Shown here: positions 62,008 through 64,000 of the stretch, piece by piece
Position numbering within the stretch: position 1 is the stretch's first letter
Layout of the letters: every line of letters starts with the position of its first letter
Origin: Mytilus galloprovincialis
Lineage: Eukaryota; Mollusca; Bivalvia; Mytilida; Mytilidae
Assembly: GCF_965363235.1 (NCBI RefSeq)
Contig: NC_134839.1
Coordinates: 76,843,410-76,907,409 of the forward strand
DNA length: 64,000 nucleotides
Reading direction: 5' to 3'
The notes under the pieces: generated by a model
What the model saw: the letters and a program-made list of their open reading frames with translations, nothing else
Databases searched by the model: none
Told to the model about the DNA's origin: nothing
Program-made: the position numbers and the translations under genes

Positions 62008-63394
62008 GGTGACTCGGGCGTCTTCCTACATCTTGGATTTTGAGATAGTTGGTTTAGATCTTTAATGAAAATGGCAAATTTTGAGAATAGTATTTATTTC
62101 ATTTGTAAAACTTTTAATATAAGTATAGAAAATTATGTTTTTTTATTATAAATACGGATGTAATATCAAAATAATACCATATTTATTTTTTATTGATTTT
62201 TAGCTCACCTGGCCCCTTTGGGCCAAGTGAACTTTTCTCATCACTTGGCGTCCGTCGTCCGTCGTTGTTAACTTTTACAAAAATCTTCTCTGAGACTTCT
62301 GGACCAAATTTAACCAAACTTGGCCACAATCATCCTTTGGGTATCTAGTCTAAAAAAGTGTTCGGTGACCCGGCCAACTAACTAAGATGGCCGCCATGGC
62401 TAAAAATAGAACATAGGGGTAAAATGAAGATTTTGGCTTATAACTCTGAAACCGAAGCATTTAGAGCAAATTTGACAAGTGGCTAAATTTTTTATCTAGT
62501 CAACATCTATCTGCCCTGAAATTTTCAGATGAATAATGAACAACTGGTGGATGGGTTGCTGCCCCCCAATTTGTAATTTTTAAAGAAATTTTGCCATTTG
62601 TTGTTATTATCTTGAATACTATTATAGATAGAGATAAACTGTAAACAGCAATAATGTTTAGCAAAAAAAGATCTATAAATAATTAAAATGACCAAAATAG
62701 TCATTTGACCTCTTAAGGAGTTTTTGCCCTTTATAGTCAATTTTGAACAATTTTCATTAATTTGGTAAATTTTTGTAAATTTTTACAAAATATTTTCCTC
62801 TGTAACAGAAGGGCCAAGTTTATCATAGATAGAGAAAAGTAGCAAGAGTGTTCAGTAAAGTAAGATCTACAAACACATCACCATCACCAAAACACAATTT
62901 TGTCATGAATCCATTTGAATGTGCAATTTCTTTAAATGCACATATACCAAGGTGAGCGACACAGGCTCTTAAGAGCCTCTAGTTTTTATAACTTTGCCAA
63001 AAAAAAAAAAAGCGGAGATACTTTGGATAGTAAGGCAGATAACTCAGATTTTGTAATAGAAAGTGTGGCGAATTTAAATATTTTAATATGTAGCAAAAAA
63101 AAACAAGTTTAGTGACGCCTTTTTCTTTTACTTTTCTTAAAGCATGTTATCAGAGCTATCTTCTACTTTATATCTTAAAATTCTATCAAATAGTTTTCTA
63201 TTTATCACACAAAACTGGATTTTCCATGCATAATCTAAACAAAAACTTACAATTTTGCAAAACCTGTGGTGTGAAAATAAAAATCTGGTGACCCATACTT
63301 TTTATTATATATTTTTGAAAAAAGCATGATAAAACTGCATTTTCACAAAGTATTAAAAAATTCTATGAATTTTAATTAAAACGCCCCAGCTACC
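62008..63394. mobile_element. TTAA-flanked element, interrupted by another repeat
   Basis: TTAA at 62004-62007 and 63395-63398; ends GGTGACTCGGGCGTCTTC (left) and GGTAGCTGGGGCGTTTTA (inward from the right). A third piggyBac-like MITE in this window, with the 62202-62965 repeat nested inside it. Confidence 0.65.
62202..62965. mobile_element. AGCTCACCT...AGGTGAGC bivalve repeat
   Basis: Starts agctcacctggcccctttgg and ends aaggtgagcgacacaggctc; the ends form a short inverted repeat. It contains cgtccgtcgtccgtcg and aagatggccgccatggc. A very common mollusc element without coding capacity. Confidence 0.7.
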
Positions 63395-63398
63395 TTAA

Positions 63399-64000
63399 TA
63401 GACTAGCTGCCATTAAAACAATTTGTAAAGGATGAACATTGATTTAGAGACAACTTAACTATTTTGAGCACAGAAATTATCGTTGCACAAATATAAATCG
63501 TCTCAAGTGCAGTTGTTTTATGAAGGACCGTAAAATTAAATTTGATTAATCCTCCCTCTAGATTTAATATTACAGACAACAAAACACAAGTAAAAGAGAT
63601 TGAAGAATCAACAAACAATATAGTATCAAACAATGTTTGCAGTCTATTTAACTTTTTTCATTTCTGATAAAAAGCCAGGACCTCACTTGTATATCTGATA
63701 CAAACATTTGGTAATATTACATTTATACGCCATTCGTGAAACAAGATACATTTATATTTCAGTTACTAAAATGTGTTGCAATTCACATGTGGAGGGCAGC
63801 TAAAAGGTTCGACAGAAGAACAAAATGGGCGATTCCAACCAAGAATGAAGTGATTGAAATAAAATTGTTAAATTTCCTATTTCTTTATGTCACCTAACAT
63901 GTATGTATGCACCCACACTTTCAAATGCTTATGATTGAGCGTAAATGGTGGAGTATATTCAGTAAAGCAGTCAGGACTTTAAAAACTAGTTTTAGATTAG
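63399..64000. other. No gene recognised
   Basis: AT-rich sequence to the window end, without a supported feature. Confidence 0.35.

Overview
The window is animal nuclear DNA, AT-rich, intron-bearing and crowded with interspersed repeats. The repeats (a family ending in a 'tataaaaggccccgataag'-type block, GTCCGTCC-tract elements, the AGCTCACCT...AGGTGAGC element) and a large Ala/Gly-rich secreted protein of shell-framework type point to a bivalve, most likely a marine mussel of the Mytilus group. That assignment rests on recognition, not on a search.

Layout. 0-3.9 kb: a LINE reverse-transcriptase remnant, two strong inverted repeats and common bivalve repeats. 3.96-9.25 kb, minus strand: a two-exon gene for a 910-residue silk-like shell-framework protein. 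Its signal-peptide exon lies 2.56 kb upstream of the main exon. 9.3-29 kb: no convincing gene; tandem repeats, MITE-like elements and a few doubtful Cys-containing frames (24.5, 25.3 and 27 kb). 28-30.7 kb: a degenerate direct duplication without a gene I trust. 31.9-34.5 kb: a recent tandem duplication carrying two near-identical genes for an 82-residue secreted peptide with eight cysteines.

34.8-61.7 kb: an older, direct segmental duplication, copy A (about 34.8-49.2 kb) and copy B (about 50.7-61.7 kb). Each copy carries relics of the same three unrelated small secreted-peptide genes in the same order and strand, here called X, Y and Z. X (six Cys, KR processing sites, three exons) is open in copy A and broken in copy B. 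Y (four Cys, KR site, two exons) is open in copy B and broken in copy A. Z (basic, Cys-poor) is open only in copy B and is the least certain. The main 'system' of the window is thus a cluster of short secreted precursors with signal-peptide exons and phase-1 introns, shaped by duplication and reciprocal loss. Mobile elements that inserted after the duplication leave empty sites in the sister copy (CACTA-like element in B; TTAA-flanked and other inverted-repeat elements in A).

61.7-64 kb: a TTAA-flanked element interrupted by a second, very common bivalve repeat. No tRNA, rRNA, CRISPR or prokaryotic feature was found. Functions of the small peptides are unknown; host defence or signalling is only a guess from their architecture.
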